From: Bin107 sp965221655
GTDB taxonomy: Bacteria; UBA8248
Direction of reading: 5' to 3'
Assembly (NCBI GenBank): GCA_965221655.1
Contig: OZ244906.1
Span: forward strand, 1,302,001-1,366,000
Length of the DNA stretch: 64,000 bases
In this document: positions 7,210 through 16,676 of the stretch, in pieces
Numbering within the stretch: the stretch's first letter is position 1
Layout of the letters: every line of letters starts with the position of its first letter
Made by a program: the position numbers and the translations under genes
The notes under the pieces: generated by a model
The model's database searches: none
Told to the model about the DNA's origin: nothing
The model's input: only the letters and a program-made list of their open reading frames with translations

Positions 7210-9459
7210 TTATACGCTGCCCGCTGCCAATGCCTCGCGCACATGGTGCGGGCCGACTGGCAGCGAGAAGACCGGAATTCCGACGGCGTCCTGTATCGCG
7301 TTCACTATCGCGGCGGCAGTCGCCACGATGGGAGGCTCGCCCACGCCCCGCATTCCGTAGGGAGTTCCTTCCGCAGGATTCTCGTACAGGACGGCCTTGA
7401 GTTCGGGCATGTCCATGCTGGTGGGAATAAGATATTCGTGGAAGGTATCGCCATATAAGTTTCCGTCCAGACGTCTAGGTTGCTCTTCCATCAGTGCCAA
7501 CCCAAGTCCTTGTATCATGGCACCTTCGATCTGCCCCACCACGGACAGCGGATTGATGGCAAACCCCACGTCTTGCACACATGTAAGGCGCAGGACACGT
7601 ATTTCGCCGAGGTCAAGATTGACGGCGACATCGGCTACTTGTCCGGTGTGTATGGGACACGGAGGTGGCTTCACGCTCTCACCCTGGCCGATCAAGAACC
7701 CGTAGACTTCGGGTGCCGCTTTGGCTACCTGCGCGAGCGTCATCAACCTATCGGGAGCCGACGCTACTTTTACCTTACCGTCCTCGAGAACCAGGTCATC
7801 CGCCGCAGCTTCGAGCTTGATGCTCGCTACGTTCAATATCTTGTCGCGCAAGTCACGCGCGGCACTCAGGGTGGCCATACCCACTGCACGTGTCGCTTTG
7901 CTGCCTGATGCGGCGGAGGACTCGGGAACCGAATCCGTGTCGCCGTTCGTATATCGCACATCGTCGAGATTTACGCCCAATTCCTCCGCTGCAAGCTGGC
8001 ACACGGAGGTGCTCATGCCCGTCAGGTTCACCGTCCCCGCTATGACCTGCACCGTGCCGTCATTGTTAAGACGCACCGTGCAACTGGACGCCTCTCCCGG
8101 TCCCGGCCAATACCCGCAGGCGATACCACGCCCGAACCTCCAGCCATCTCCATCGAAGTCGCCGTTCACCTCTATGGGCTTTCCCCACCTTCCTTCTCGA
8201 GCCGTCGCGTCGAGCACGCTGCGCATGGAAGGGTTCTCCTCCCTGCCAGCCAGCGTCTCGTCCCCGGGCTGTATAGAATTAAGTTGCCTGATCTCGAATG
8301 GGTCAATACCCATCTCGCGCGCGATGATATCCATCTGCACTTCGGTGGCGAAGTGGTACTGGGGACCGCTCGGAGCACGCACGGGACCGCAGATTGGGCC
8401 ATTGGTGTAAACCGTGCATGCCCGAATCCTGACGTTGGGAATACGGTAGGAAGACGAACCCATCAGCATCTTGCTGCTGCACTGAAACGGTGCTCCCCGG
8501 CCGTACGCACCATGGTCCATGGTAACGTCGAGTTCACGCGCCACTAGCGTGCCGTCGTTCTTGACCCCCGTTCGAATCGTGATGAAGTGCGGGTGCCTCG
8601 GATTCACGCCGACGTGGTCTTCTTCCCGTGTCATTTCCATGCGCACGGATCGTCCAGTCCTCAGAGCCAATAGCGCGGCGATGTGCTCGTAGGTGCTCTT
8701 GAGCTTCGCACCGAAACCACCTCCGATTTCGGTGGGAACCACGCGTACCTGCGTCGCCGGATAGCCAAGCGCCTCGGCTACATCCGCGCGGATGCTCCAG
8801 GCATCCTGCGTGGTCGTCCAAATCGTCACCTTTCCGTCCGCACCAGCTTCGGCGACGCATGCGTGCGGCTCGATGTAGCCCGCGTGGACAAACGGTGTGG
8901 TAAACGTGTGCTCAAAAACGCGATCTGCCTCGGCAAAACCGGTTTCGACATCTCCGATTTCCTTCTCGAAGCGCGCGATGACGTTCTTCTCCCCGTCCGG
9001 GCCAAGGCCGAGTTCGCGCCAATTTTCGTGTACGGCCAAGCCCTTCCCCGCGCGGCTCTCCAAGCCGTTCACTACGGGCTCCAAAACGTCGTATTCCACG
9101 CGAAGCGCCGCGATGGCTGCTTGGGCTGCATCCATGTCCTCGGCGGCCACGGCCGCCAAGGGCTCACCCCCGTAACGCACGAAGCCATCCTGTGCGAACC
9201 AGCTCTGATCCTTGATGTTAGCGCCGAAACGAATACGGGGAGCATCGTCTCGCGTCACCACGGCTCGAACACCGGGTATCTTGCGTGCCTCCTCCGCATC
9301 GACTTTCAACACCTTCGCGTAAGGATGCGGACTCCCGAGAACGAGACCAACCAACGCGCGACTCGAAGGGACGTCGGCCGCATATCGCGCACTGCCAGCC
9401 ACCTTGTCGGGCGCATCGATTCGGGTATGTCCCAAGCCTGCTACCTTGTAGTTCGTCAT
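7210..9459 (-). CDS. Xanthine dehydrogenase-family molybdenum-binding subunit
   Basis: This 749-residue protein is the large, molybdopterin-binding subunit of the xanthine dehydrogenase/CO dehydrogenase/isoquinoline oxidoreductase family, which hydroxylates carbon next to a hetero atom or oxidises aldehydes. Residues 15-120 form the a/b hammerhead domain (DKVAGSARYAAD). Cofactor-binding segments follow, including EIGGGFGAK near residue 245 and the C-terminal GMRGVGEPP, whose glutamate is the general base. No Fe-S or FAD subunit gene is adjacent, which is unusual, because the three subunits are normally clustered. The substrate is unknown. It lies directly upstream of the probable selenoprotein gene. 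Confidence 0.92.
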   Translation of the reverse strand: MTNYKVAGLGHTRIDAPDKVAGSARYAADVPSSRALVGLVLGSPHPYAKVLKVDAEEARKIPGVRAVVTRDDAPRIRFGANIKDQSWFAQDGFVRYGGEPLAAVAAEDMDAAQAAIAALRVEYDVLEPVVNGLESRAGKGLAVHENWRELGLGPDGEKNVIARFEKEIGDVETGFAEADRVFEHTFTTPFVHAGYIEPHACVAEAGADGKVTIWTTTQDAWSIRADVAEALGYPATQVRVVPTEIGGGFGAKLKSTYEHIAALLALRTGRSVRMEMTREEDHVGVNPRHPHFITIRTGVKNDGTLVARELDVTMDHGAYGRGAPFQCSSKMLMGSSSYRIPNVRIRACTVYTNGPICGPVRAPSGPQYHFATEVQMDIIAREMGIDPFEIRQLNSIQPGDETLAGREENPSMRSVLDATAREGRWGKPIEVNGDFDGDGWRFGRGIACGYWPGPGEASSCTVRLNNDGTVQVIAGTVNLTGMSTSVCQLAAEELGVNLDDVRYTNGDTDSVPESSAASGSKATRAVGMATLSAARDLRDKILNVASIKLEAAADDLVLEDGKVKVASAPDRLMTLAQVAKAAPEVYGFLIGQGESVKPPPCPIHTGQVADVAVNLDLGEIRVLRLTCVQDVGFAINPLSVVGQIEGAMIQGLGLALMEEQPRRLDGNLYGDTFHEYLIPTSMDMPELKAVLYENPAEGTPYGMRGVGEPPIVATAAAIVNAIQDAVGIPVFSLPVGPHHVREALAAGSV

Positions 9460-9540
9460 TTCTGCCTCAGAGAAAAGAGGGGAGCACCTTTCAGGTTCTC
9501 CAAGCGCTCGACCGAGCGTTGGTCGCGTGTTCGGGCTCGC

Positions 9541-9945
9541 CTATTCGGGAACATCAGGAGGCTTTGTACCGTGCGTGGCACGAATTTTGGTCTTGATATT
9601 TCCCCGCACGTTGAAATCCCCCTCTATCCACATCCATTTCGGCCTGCATATCTCTGCCAAGTCGTCGAGTATGGTGCTGACCACCTGCTCGTGGAAAACC
9701 CCTCGCTCCCTGTAGCCGTTGATATAGAGTTTGAGGGACTTGAGCTCCACGATTTTTTCGTCGGGGACATATTTCACGCGGATGGTCGCGAAATCGGGGA
9801 AATTGCTAATCGGGCAAAGGCAGGTAAACTCGGGAATGGTAAATTCGACGATGTAGTCTCGCTGTGGCGAGGGGTTCGGAACAGCCTCGAGTTTCGCCTC
9901 CGCGATCATCCGCGCGCCGTACTTCATCTCGCCCGCCGACATCAT
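9541..9945 (-). CDS. queF: NADPH-dependent preQ0 reductase QueF
   Basis: This 134-residue short-type QueF reduces the nitrile of 7-cyano-7-deazaguanine (preQ0) to preQ1 for queuosine modification of tRNA wobble position 34. The catalytic cysteine is in FTCLCPIS (near residue 42). ELKSLKLY is the family motif involved in substrate and NADPH binding, and VFHEQ carries the conserved His and Glu. The start is ATG 9945, with GGAG seven bases upstream; GTG 9948 overlaps the stop of the preceding dehydrogenase gene and is less likely. Other queuosine genes are not in the window. Confidence 0.93.
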   Translation of the reverse strand: MMSAGEMKYGARMIAEAKLEAVPNPSPQRDYIVEFTIPEFTCLCPISNFPDFATIRVKYVPDEKIVELKSLKLYINGYRERGVFHEQVVSTILDDLAEICRPKWMWIEGDFNVRGNIKTKIRATHGTKPPDVPE

Positions 9946-9947
9946 CA

Positions 9948-11000
9948 CTAATCTCCAGGGGTAAGATTCACCAGCAAGGCCCCGTCTTTGCGTGCGACGA
10001 AGGTGTCGTGTGCTTCCTGGTATTCTCTGAGCGGAAAACGATGGGTAATATAGGGTTCCACCCGCATTCTGCCCGCGTGTATGAGTGCCAGCACCTCGTC
10101 CCCACAGTTGGGGTTTGCCCGAACACCGAAAACGTCCATCTCCTCAAGTACCACGCGCTTCCAGGCCAAATCGGGAATGTTCTCCGGTATACCCGTAATG
10201 GCAACACGCGCACCCTTGCCGCCGCAATCCACGCTCCATTTGAAGCTGTCCGTGGTTCCCGCCGTCTCGAGTACCACGTTGGCCTTTCTACCACCGGTCA
10301 TCTCGTCAATCCGTTCCGGCACGTCGCCCTCACGGTAACTGATCACCTCCGCACCTTGCTCCTCAAGGATGCCGAGCCTTCTGCCACCTCCCACTACGAT
10401 GATGCGCCCGGCACCCATCGCCCTGGCCGATTCATAGGCGAAAACCCCGATGGGCCCCGAACCCAACACGACGACCGTATCGCCGGGGTTGATGCCTGCG
10501 CGTTTCGCCGTCCACAAGCCGCACCCGGCCGGGTCTACGGCTGACCCGTGCTCAAAAGACATACCCTCTGGCATCCCGTGCAACGCGCGTATGTTGTTGA
10601 CCACATACTCCGCGTAGGACCCCTGCGTGATATGCCCGTATTGCCTGTGGCCCGTGATCGCGTTTCCGTAATTGTAGCAGAGGTTGTAACGGCCAGTGAG
10701 ACACATGCGGCAGGCACCGCACCCTGCATGACTCGTCCCCGCCACGGCGTCGCCCATCTTGAGGCCGAAACCCTCCGTCATCGGCCCCATCGCAACGATT
10801 CTGCCCGCCCACTCGTGTCCCAGGATGGCGGGCAACTGTGGCGGCCAGTTCGGGAGGTGGCCACCATTGATGATTTCGATGTCCGTACCACAAATCGTGG
10901 TGCATTCCACCTTTACGAGCACTTCTCCAATGCCTGGCTCCGGAACGGGAACGGAGCGAATTTCGAGTGCTCCAGGCGCGGTCATCACGACTGCTTCCAT
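9948..11000 (-). CDS. Zinc-binding alcohol dehydrogenase (MDR family)
   Basis: This 350-residue medium-chain dehydrogenase has a catalytic GroES-like domain in the first ~170 residues and a Rossmann NAD(P) domain after it. Catalytic zinc ligands are visible as TICGTD (Cys) and GHEWAG (His-Glu). The structural zinc site appears as a run of cysteines CGACRMC...NLC. The nucleotide-binding glycines are VLGSGPIGVFAYE. The start is ATG 11000, preceded by AGGAGA at good spacing; a 30-residue longer frame has no such site. It resembles threonine/sorbitol dehydrogenase-like members; the substrate is not predictable. Confidence 0.9.
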   Translation of the reverse strand: MEAVVMTAPGALEIRSVPVPEPGIGEVLVKVECTTICGTDIEIINGGHLPNWPPQLPAILGHEWAGRIVAMGPMTEGFGLKMGDAVAGTSHAGCGACRMCLTGRYNLCYNYGNAITGHRQYGHITQGSYAEYVVNNIRALHGMPEGMSFEHGSAVDPAGCGLWTAKRAGINPGDTVVVLGSGPIGVFAYESARAMGAGRIIVVGGGRRLGILEEQGAEVISYREGDVPERIDEMTGGRKANVVLETAGTTDSFKWSVDCGGKGARVAITGIPENIPDLAWKRVVLEEMDVFGVRANPNCGDEVLALIHAGRMRVEPYITHRFPLREYQEAHDTFVARKDGALLVNLTPGD

Positions 11001-11147
11001 CTTGTCTCCTGTTTCTTCGCCATATCGTACATCGTATCGTGATGACATAATGTTCGTCCCTCGATTTATTCCTCGCAAGATGGCAAACAAGGCGCGGGGC
11101 TAGCGCGAAACCACTTCGGAGCTTCCCGGCAAATCTTCAAACAACGC

Positions 11148-14100
11148 TCACCCCGCCAGATCGCCCGTGTGCTGATTGTGTGGAGAATGCACGTCGATTT
11201 CCTCTCTCGTCAACCATCTCCCCGTCCAAATACGCCACCACAGACGCCCCACGTCGTTTCCTATCAAAGAAATTACCGGAACCAGAACGAGGGTGATCAC
11301 CGTGGCGAAAAGCAGCCCGAAACACATACTGACCGCCATGGGAATCAGAAATTGCGCCTGAAAACTCTTCTCCAGCATCATCGGCCCCAACCCTGCCGCC
11401 GTCGTGAGCGTGGTCAAGATGATCGCTCGCCACCTGGATACCCCGGCCAGTTGAAGCGCTTCTTCTACAGACATACCATTCCGGATATTTCTGTTTACGA
11501 AGTCCAGAAACACCAAGGAATCGTTTACTACCACGCCGGTGAGCGCCAACATGCCCATCAGGCTTAATATGCTGATGTCGAATCCCATGGCAACGTGCCC
11601 CCAAATGGCACCCACTATCCCGAACGGAATGGCACTCATGACGACCAGCGGCTGGAAATAGCTTCTGAACAACGTGGCCAAAATAGCGAAAATAACCACT
11701 ATCGCAACTACGAAGGCACGCAATAAACTGTAGAGGGATTTCCTGGTCTCCTTGGCCTGCCCGCCGAACTCGAACCCTACTCCCTTGTAGCGACTCAAAA
11801 GGCCCGGGAAAAAATTCGACTGCAGATCGTTGACGATTTCCGTAGGGTTGGCAACGTCCGCGTCGACATCGGCCGTTACGGTGATAATCCTGTTTCTGTC
11901 CACGCGCTTGATCTCGTCCAGGCCCGGAGTCACCTCGACCTCGGCCACTTCATGGAAAGGTATCTCCGCTCCCGAGGGCGTTTTGACTCGCATGTTCCAT
12001 ATATTTTCCAGAGAACGTCTTTCCTCAGATGGGTATCGCAGTTGCACCTTCACGTCGTCGCGTCCGCGTTGGAGGCGCAGAACCTGAAGTCCGAAGAAGC
12101 GTGCACGCAACTGACGCGCCAGATCATTGAGGTTGACATCCAACACCCTCGCCTCCGGCTTCAGGGACGCTCGGAACTCGAGTTTGCCCGGGCGGAAATC
12201 ATCCACGACATCGTGTAAACCGGGATATTTTTTCAACTCTTCCTTGAATGCGAGCGACGCTTTTCTCAACGTCTCGATGTCCTTGCCATAAAATTGCACC
12301 TCAAGGGGATTTCCGCCGGGTGGTCGCGCATTCGAACCAAAGCTGAGATTCATGACGTCGGCAATCTCTCCCGTCTTCTCGCGCCAACGGTGAGCGATTT
12401 CCTCCGAACTAATGCCTCTCGCCTCCGATGGAAGCAATTCAACGATCACCTGTGCCATATGGCCACCGCCTACCATACGCCTACCGTCTGGTTCGTGTTG
12501 CTCGCCCAACATCGTGAATACATGTTTGACGATGGGTTCGCTCGTCTTCGAGCGCAAATCCGCATCCAGTGCCATGGCCGCTCGTTCGATTCGCTGCACC
12601 GCGCGGCGCGTTTGCTCGACCGGAGTTCCCTGCGGGAACAAAATTCGGGATTCAACCCAGTCGGAATCAAATTTAGGAAAAAATAAAAACCTCACATGGC
12701 CGCCCACCGCCATGCCTACCGTCAATACGAAAATCGCCAAGGCCAGGGAGATAACCAGATATCTCGCACTCAGGGAAAATCTAAGAATCGGCGCATACAA
12801 TTCATGGATCAACCATTTCACCGTCTTGTCGATACGATTCCTCAGACGCCAGGAGATTCCGCGTCCCTCAGGCGGGCGCACCCAATGCGCCAAATGGGCA
12901 GGCAGGATGCACAGCGACTCGGCAAGCGAGGCAAGCAAAGCGGCGATGATGACCGCCGGGAACACCGCCATGAACTTCCCGATAGTCCCTTCCATCATCA
13001 GAAGAGGCGCGAAGGCTACAATGGACGTAGCCACGGTGGCGATGACGGGCATAATCACCTCATGGCAGCCGTCTATGGCGGCCTGAATGCGATTTTTGCC
13101 TCTTTCCATATGCGCGAAAATGCTCTCGGCCACAACGATGGCGTCATCCACCACAATTCCCAAAACCATGATAAACGCGAACATTGTCAACATGTTAAGC
13201 GTGCTGTCGGAAAAACTCAGGTAGGCCAGCGACATCAAAAGTGCAACGGGAATTCCCACTGCTACCCAAAAGGAAAGGCGAACGTTAAGAAAAAGCCAGA
13301 GCGAGATGAAAATCAGCAAAAGGCCGACGCGCCCGTTTCTCATCAGAAGATCCAGGCGATCCCGTATCAGGCGCGCTGTATCCCCCCAGTATGCTATATG
13401 CAGGCCTTCGGGCAATCCACGACGCTTTCTCTCTGCGTACTCCTTTACCGTGTCGGCAATCGAAATCGCATCCTCGTTCTCGGTTCGATATACCGAGATG
13501 AGCGCACTCGGCTTCCCTCCGAATCGACTGCTGACATCGGTATCCTCGAAGCCGTCCACTACGCGGGCAATGTCGCCGAGACGCAAAATAGTGCCGTCTT
13601 TTCGGGTGAGTATTTCGAGTCGCTCGAATTCGAGCCCCGTGTAACGCTTGCCCAGCGTTCTGATCCTGATCCTTCGCTCCAACGAGCGGATTTCTCCGCC
13701 GGAGAGCTCGAGGACGTTCTTGCGAATTATTTCCGAGAGCAGATCGAAAGTGAGGTCATGGCGTCGCAGTGTTTCCTCAGAGACTTCGATGGAGATTTCC
13801 CAATCCCGCAATCCACCCACAATCACCTTGGAAATGCCAGACATGTCCAGCAACTCGTCCTTGATCTCCGTGGCTCTGCGTCTGAGGGTTTGCTCCGAAA
13901 CATCTCCGAACAGAGAAAGGTGCACCACCTGGTTGAATCGCTTCACTTCCGTAACCACGGGCTTTTCCACGGTTTCGGGAAACGAGTTAATACGGTCTAT
14001 CTCCGTCTTGATGTCCTCCATTAACGCACGCGAGTCCTCAACCCAAGAGTACAACTCCACCACCAAGTCGCAGCGACCCTCGTAGGCGACGGAGGTCATT

Positions 14101-14339
14101 TTCTCTATTCCTTCGAGGCCGGTCAGGGTCTCTTCCATCTTGATGCAGACGCCCTCTTCCACCTCCTCGGGACTGGCTCCCTCCCACGCCACGCTAATCC
14201 TGACCCTGTCCAGCGCAAATTGCGGGATCAGTTCACTTCTGATCTGGAAAATCGCGAAAATACCGATGATGAGGAATATCACCATCAAGAGGTTAGCGAA
14301 AACAGTATGGCGCGTGGCCCAACCCAGAAACTGCTTCAT
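11148..14339 (-). CDS. RND-family efflux transporter permease
   Basis: This 1063-residue inner-membrane proton/drug antiporter is of full RND length. It has an N-terminal membrane helix, a large periplasmic porter domain (~30-330), six helices (~335-540), a second periplasmic domain and six C-terminal helices. TM4 carries the proton-relay aspartates (VLGIVVDDAIVVAES). At the position of AcrB Lys940 the TM10 motif reads GVVVNDSL, so the usual lysine seems replaced by asparagine; this marks a subfamily away from classical AcrB. ATG 14339 overlaps the stop of the adaptor gene by 4 nt, so the pair is coupled. No outer-membrane factor gene is adjacent. Substrate unknown. Confidence 0.93.
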   Translation of the reverse strand: MKQFLGWATRHTVFANLLMVIFLIIGIFAIFQIRSELIPQFALDRVRISVAWEGASPEEVEEGVCIKMEETLTGLEGIEKMTSVAYEGRCDLVVELYSWVEDSRALMEDIKTEIDRINSFPETVEKPVVTEVKRFNQVVHLSLFGDVSEQTLRRRATEIKDELLDMSGISKVIVGGLRDWEISIEVSEETLRRHDLTFDLLSEIIRKNVLELSGGEIRSLERRIRIRTLGKRYTGLEFERLEILTRKDGTILRLGDIARVVDGFEDTDVSSRFGGKPSALISVYRTENEDAISIADTVKEYAERKRRGLPEGLHIAYWGDTARLIRDRLDLLMRNGRVGLLLIFISLWLFLNVRLSFWVAVGIPVALLMSLAYLSFSDSTLNMLTMFAFIMVLGIVVDDAIVVAESIFAHMERGKNRIQAAIDGCHEVIMPVIATVATSIVAFAPLLMMEGTIGKFMAVFPAVIIAALLASLAESLCILPAHLAHWVRPPEGRGISWRLRNRIDKTVKWLIHELYAPILRFSLSARYLVISLALAIFVLTVGMAVGGHVRFLFFPKFDSDWVESRILFPQGTPVEQTRRAVQRIERAAMALDADLRSKTSEPIVKHVFTMLGEQHEPDGRRMVGGGHMAQVIVELLPSEARGISSEEIAHRWREKTGEIADVMNLSFGSNARPPGGNPLEVQFYGKDIETLRKASLAFKEELKKYPGLHDVVDDFRPGKLEFRASLKPEARVLDVNLNDLARQLRARFFGLQVLRLQRGRDDVKVQLRYPSEERRSLENIWNMRVKTPSGAEIPFHEVAEVEVTPGLDEIKRVDRNRIITVTADVDADVANPTEIVNDLQSNFFPGLLSRYKGVGFEFGGQAKETRKSLYSLLRAFVVAIVVIFAILATLFRSYFQPLVVMSAIPFGIVGAIWGHVAMGFDISILSLMGMLALTGVVVNDSLVFLDFVNRNIRNGMSVEEALQLAGVSRWRAIILTTLTTAAGLGPMMLEKSFQAQFLIPMAVSMCFGLLFATVITLVLVPVISLIGNDVGRLWWRIWTGRWLTREEIDVHSPHNQHTGDLAG

Positions 14340-15664
14340 TGAGTGGGGGGCTCGGGCGTACTCCCATTCCGGGTCCAGAGCTTCATTCCTGCAACCGGCT
14401 CGGGAATGGCGGAAAGAATGAGATGGGCGTTTTCATCCACCCCGTTCTTGATGATGACGCCGTCCCGGCTCTTTCTGATCACCTCTACTTTCTGAATCCG
14501 CAATTTGCCGTTGTCCAGCAAATACACTTGGTCCCGCGCGTGCAGGGCGGTGTGCGGAATGACGTATACATCAGGCATGGTAACGCCCTCGATCTCAACC
14601 TGTACGAACATCCCCACGATAAGGGGAGGGTGTTCGCCAGGCTTCCACATCTGCATGGGTTCGGGAATTTCGACGACGAGCGTGAGTGCCCGCGTAGATT
14701 CGTTCAGCCCCGCATCCACCAAGGAAACCCGCCCATCCCATTCAAACCTTCTTCCGGATTGGGTCCATGATACCGTGGCAGCGGGGAAGAATCGTTCGAC
14801 ATCCTCCTGGCTGCGGGGATAGGAAGCGTCCCGCAGGCGGCGAAACGCCCAGCGTACATCATCGACCACCAACGAAACCGGCACTTCCACGGCCGAGACG
14901 TCGTAAATGACGCCCACGGATTTCCCGGCACCGGCGAAATCACCCACCTCCAGCCCCGTCTGTCGCACCCGCGCGTCGAAGGGAGCCACGATTTTCGTAC
15001 GCGAGAGTTGTAACATTGCCTTTTTCAACTCCGAGCGGTTCACGCCCAGTGCAGCGCGCTTCTGCCTGAGTTGAACCGGCAAGACGGCGAGAACGTTCTT
15101 GATGGCCTGGACGGCCTTCTCCTGTACGAGCAGATTTTGTCTGGCGTTGTCGAACGGCGCGGAGGAAATTATCTTCTGCTCTTTCAAGGTAGCGTTGCGC
15201 TGCACCTCATCTGCCACCACCTTCTTGTGGCGCTCGGCGATAGTCAGATCGGCTCGGCGGTTTTTTTCCTCTTGTTGCAGCCGCGCAATGTCGGCACGGA
15301 TTTGCTCCATTTCCGCCCTGCGCCGCTCGATGGAGAGTTCGTAGTCTGCCGGATCTACCTGGAACAGCACCTCGCCTTTCTTGATGAAACCGCCTGTGCG
15401 GAACCCGGGCGAACGCTCCACTACCCGGCCCGAAACTTCGGGCACGACAGAAAGCTCCGTCTTGGGGCGCACGGTGCCGTACCCCTTGATTCGAAACGTC
15501 TTATCCTGTTTTTTGAGTACCAGCGTCCGAACGAATCTGCGTGGTGCGGGGGGGACCACGACCCGGGGTTCTGGTCGATTATCCACCAACCATTTCGTGC
15601 CTGCCGCTCCTGCCCCCAACACGAGGAGGGCCAGGAGAACGAAAACTTTTTGGCGAGATATCAC
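14336..15664 (-). CDS. RND efflux periplasmic adaptor (HlyD/MFP family)
   Basis: This 442-residue membrane fusion protein bridges the RND permease to an outer-membrane channel. An N-terminal hydrophobic segment (VFVLLALLVLGAGAAGTKW) anchors it. Lipoyl-like halves flank a long helical hairpin (residues ~105-200, rich in Glu, Lys and Arg heptads), followed by a beta-barrel and membrane-proximal domain. The start is GTG 15664, with GGAGAGGAG about 11 nt upstream. The gene overlaps the downstream permease by ATGA. No local regulator is recognisable upstream. Confidence 0.9.
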   Translation of the reverse strand: MISRQKVFVLLALLVLGAGAAGTKWLVDNRPEPRVVVPPAPRRFVRTLVLKKQDKTFRIKGYGTVRPKTELSVVPEVSGRVVERSPGFRTGGFIKKGEVLFQVDPADYELSIERRRAEMEQIRADIARLQQEEKNRRADLTIAERHKKVVADEVQRNATLKEQKIISSAPFDNARQNLLVQEKAVQAIKNVLAVLPVQLRQKRAALGVNRSELKKAMLQLSRTKIVAPFDARVRQTGLEVGDFAGAGKSVGVIYDVSAVEVPVSLVVDDVRWAFRRLRDASYPRSQEDVERFFPAATVSWTQSGRRFEWDGRVSLVDAGLNESTRALTLVVEIPEPMQMWKPGEHPPLIVGMFVQVEIEGVTMPDVYVIPHTALHARDQVYLLDNGKLRIQKVEVIRKSRDGVIIKNGVDENAHLILSAIPEPVAGMKLWTRNGSTPEPPTQ

Positions 15665-15941
15665 GTTGTCGATATCTCCTCTCCGGCGGCATCACCACTT
15701 GGGCGGCGAGCGAAGAGAACCTCGCCCGGCCTTCGGTGAATACTTCTGCGAACTCTCTCGAAACCTTGCCCCCGACGTCTCCGGCGAGGGCCCTTTTCAG
15801 ATTATCCCAAATCCTCTGCATTCTGACAAATTCGCCATGCCTGCGCGCAAGGGATAAAAACATTCAACGTATTCAGAATCAGTTGTTTGAGCAACAAACA
15901 TCTCGCTTTCCTCGCCATGCCCGGCGGTGCGGTCGCCCGGC

Positions 15942-16385
15942 CTACTCCCCCGGCCTTTCGATGAGTTCCAGGGTGTTTCCATCGGGGTCTTCGACGTACA
16001 CGACGAGCCCCCCCTTGTTGGCCCCCTGGGTGATGGGCACGGGTTCGGAGACAAACTTCACGCCCCGGGGGGCGAGCGTGCGGTACATCTCGGCGAGGCC
16101 GCTCACGTTGTAGGCGATATGGGCACTGCCCACGTTGTTGGTGGACGAGTCGATCTTCACCCCCGGTGCGCCGACGTATTCCACCAGCTCGATGAGGTAT
16201 CCTCCTCCCCTTATATAGACGATCCGCAGGTCCGCCCCGGGGATGCCCGTTACCTTCTCGCTATAGTCCTGGGGCCGCCTCTCATCCGAAACGACAACAA
16301 AATCAAGCATTTCACAGTACCACCGCGCAACGGCCCCCGCGTCGGACACCGTGAAGCTCGTATGGTTGATGCTCTTGAGTCCCAT
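15942..16385 (-). CDS. VOC (glyoxalase/dioxygenase-like) family protein
   Basis: This 147-residue protein has two beta-alpha-beta-beta-beta modules of the vicinal oxygen chelate fold. The first opens GLKSINHTSFTVSD (metal His) and the second GSAHIAYNVSGLAEMY. The C-terminal VYVEDPDGNTLELIE carries the usual metal-binding glutamate, as in glyoxalase I or methylmalonyl-CoA epimerase. The start is ATG 16385, with GGAGG upstream; a longer open frame runs back through the 10-bp repeat and yields a low-complexity Gly-Lys-Thr-Arg stretch that I take as non-coding. Reaction unknown. Confidence 0.85.
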   Translation of the reverse strand: MGLKSINHTSFTVSDAGAVARWYCEMLDFVVVSDERRPQDYSEKVTGIPGADLRIVYIRGGGYLIELVEYVGAPGVKIDSSTNNVGSAHIAYNVSGLAEMYRTLAPRGVKFVSEPVPITQGANKGGLVVYVEDPDGNTLELIERPGE

Positions 16386-16471
16386 CTTCGCCTCCCGCAC
16401 CTCCCGGCTGACACCTCCGCTGACGTGTCCGCTCCGGGCGCCCTCGGCCTCCTCATCCACAATGTATTGCC

Positions 16472-16526
16472 GTTTCTCGGGTTTTTGCAGGTTTTTCCGG
16501 GTTTTCCCGGGTTTTCCCAGGTTTTT
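16472..16526. repeat. 10-bp tandem repeat, inverted relative to 2001-2050
   Basis: Tandem 10-bp units (GTTTTTGCAG, GTTTTTCCGG, GTTTTCCCGG, GTTTTCCCAG and flanks) are the reverse complement of the AACCCGGGAA-type units at 2001-2050. It sits about 90 nt upstream of the VOC gene, between it and the E1 beta gene, in a region with no other feature. Units are more degenerate at one end. Confidence 0.8.
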
Positions 16527-16676
16527 CATCCCCACGAGCGGGGGGAACGGGGCCGCCCCGACCGCGGAGGGACAATCTCGACCTATGAGGGAGGGATTGC
16601 CGATCGGCTAGCGAGGATATTCGGACCAAGGCGGCGGAAAACCCCGCCTCGGCGTATCTCGCCCGGCCTACACCCC

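Noticed and set aside
9500..9522. Second SECIS-like hairpin with GGTC loop, between queF and the molybdenum hydroxylase
   Set aside because: It is intergenic, not downstream of an in-frame TGA, so the loop match is a coincidence. It could be a weak transcript-end hairpin but lacks a T-run.
15579..15863. 94-codon minus-strand frame starting MFLSLARRHGEF, between the adaptor and VOC genes
   Set aside because: It overlaps the start of the adaptor gene in another frame, has no clear ribosome site and matches no family I recognise. The gap 15665-15941 is left without a gene.
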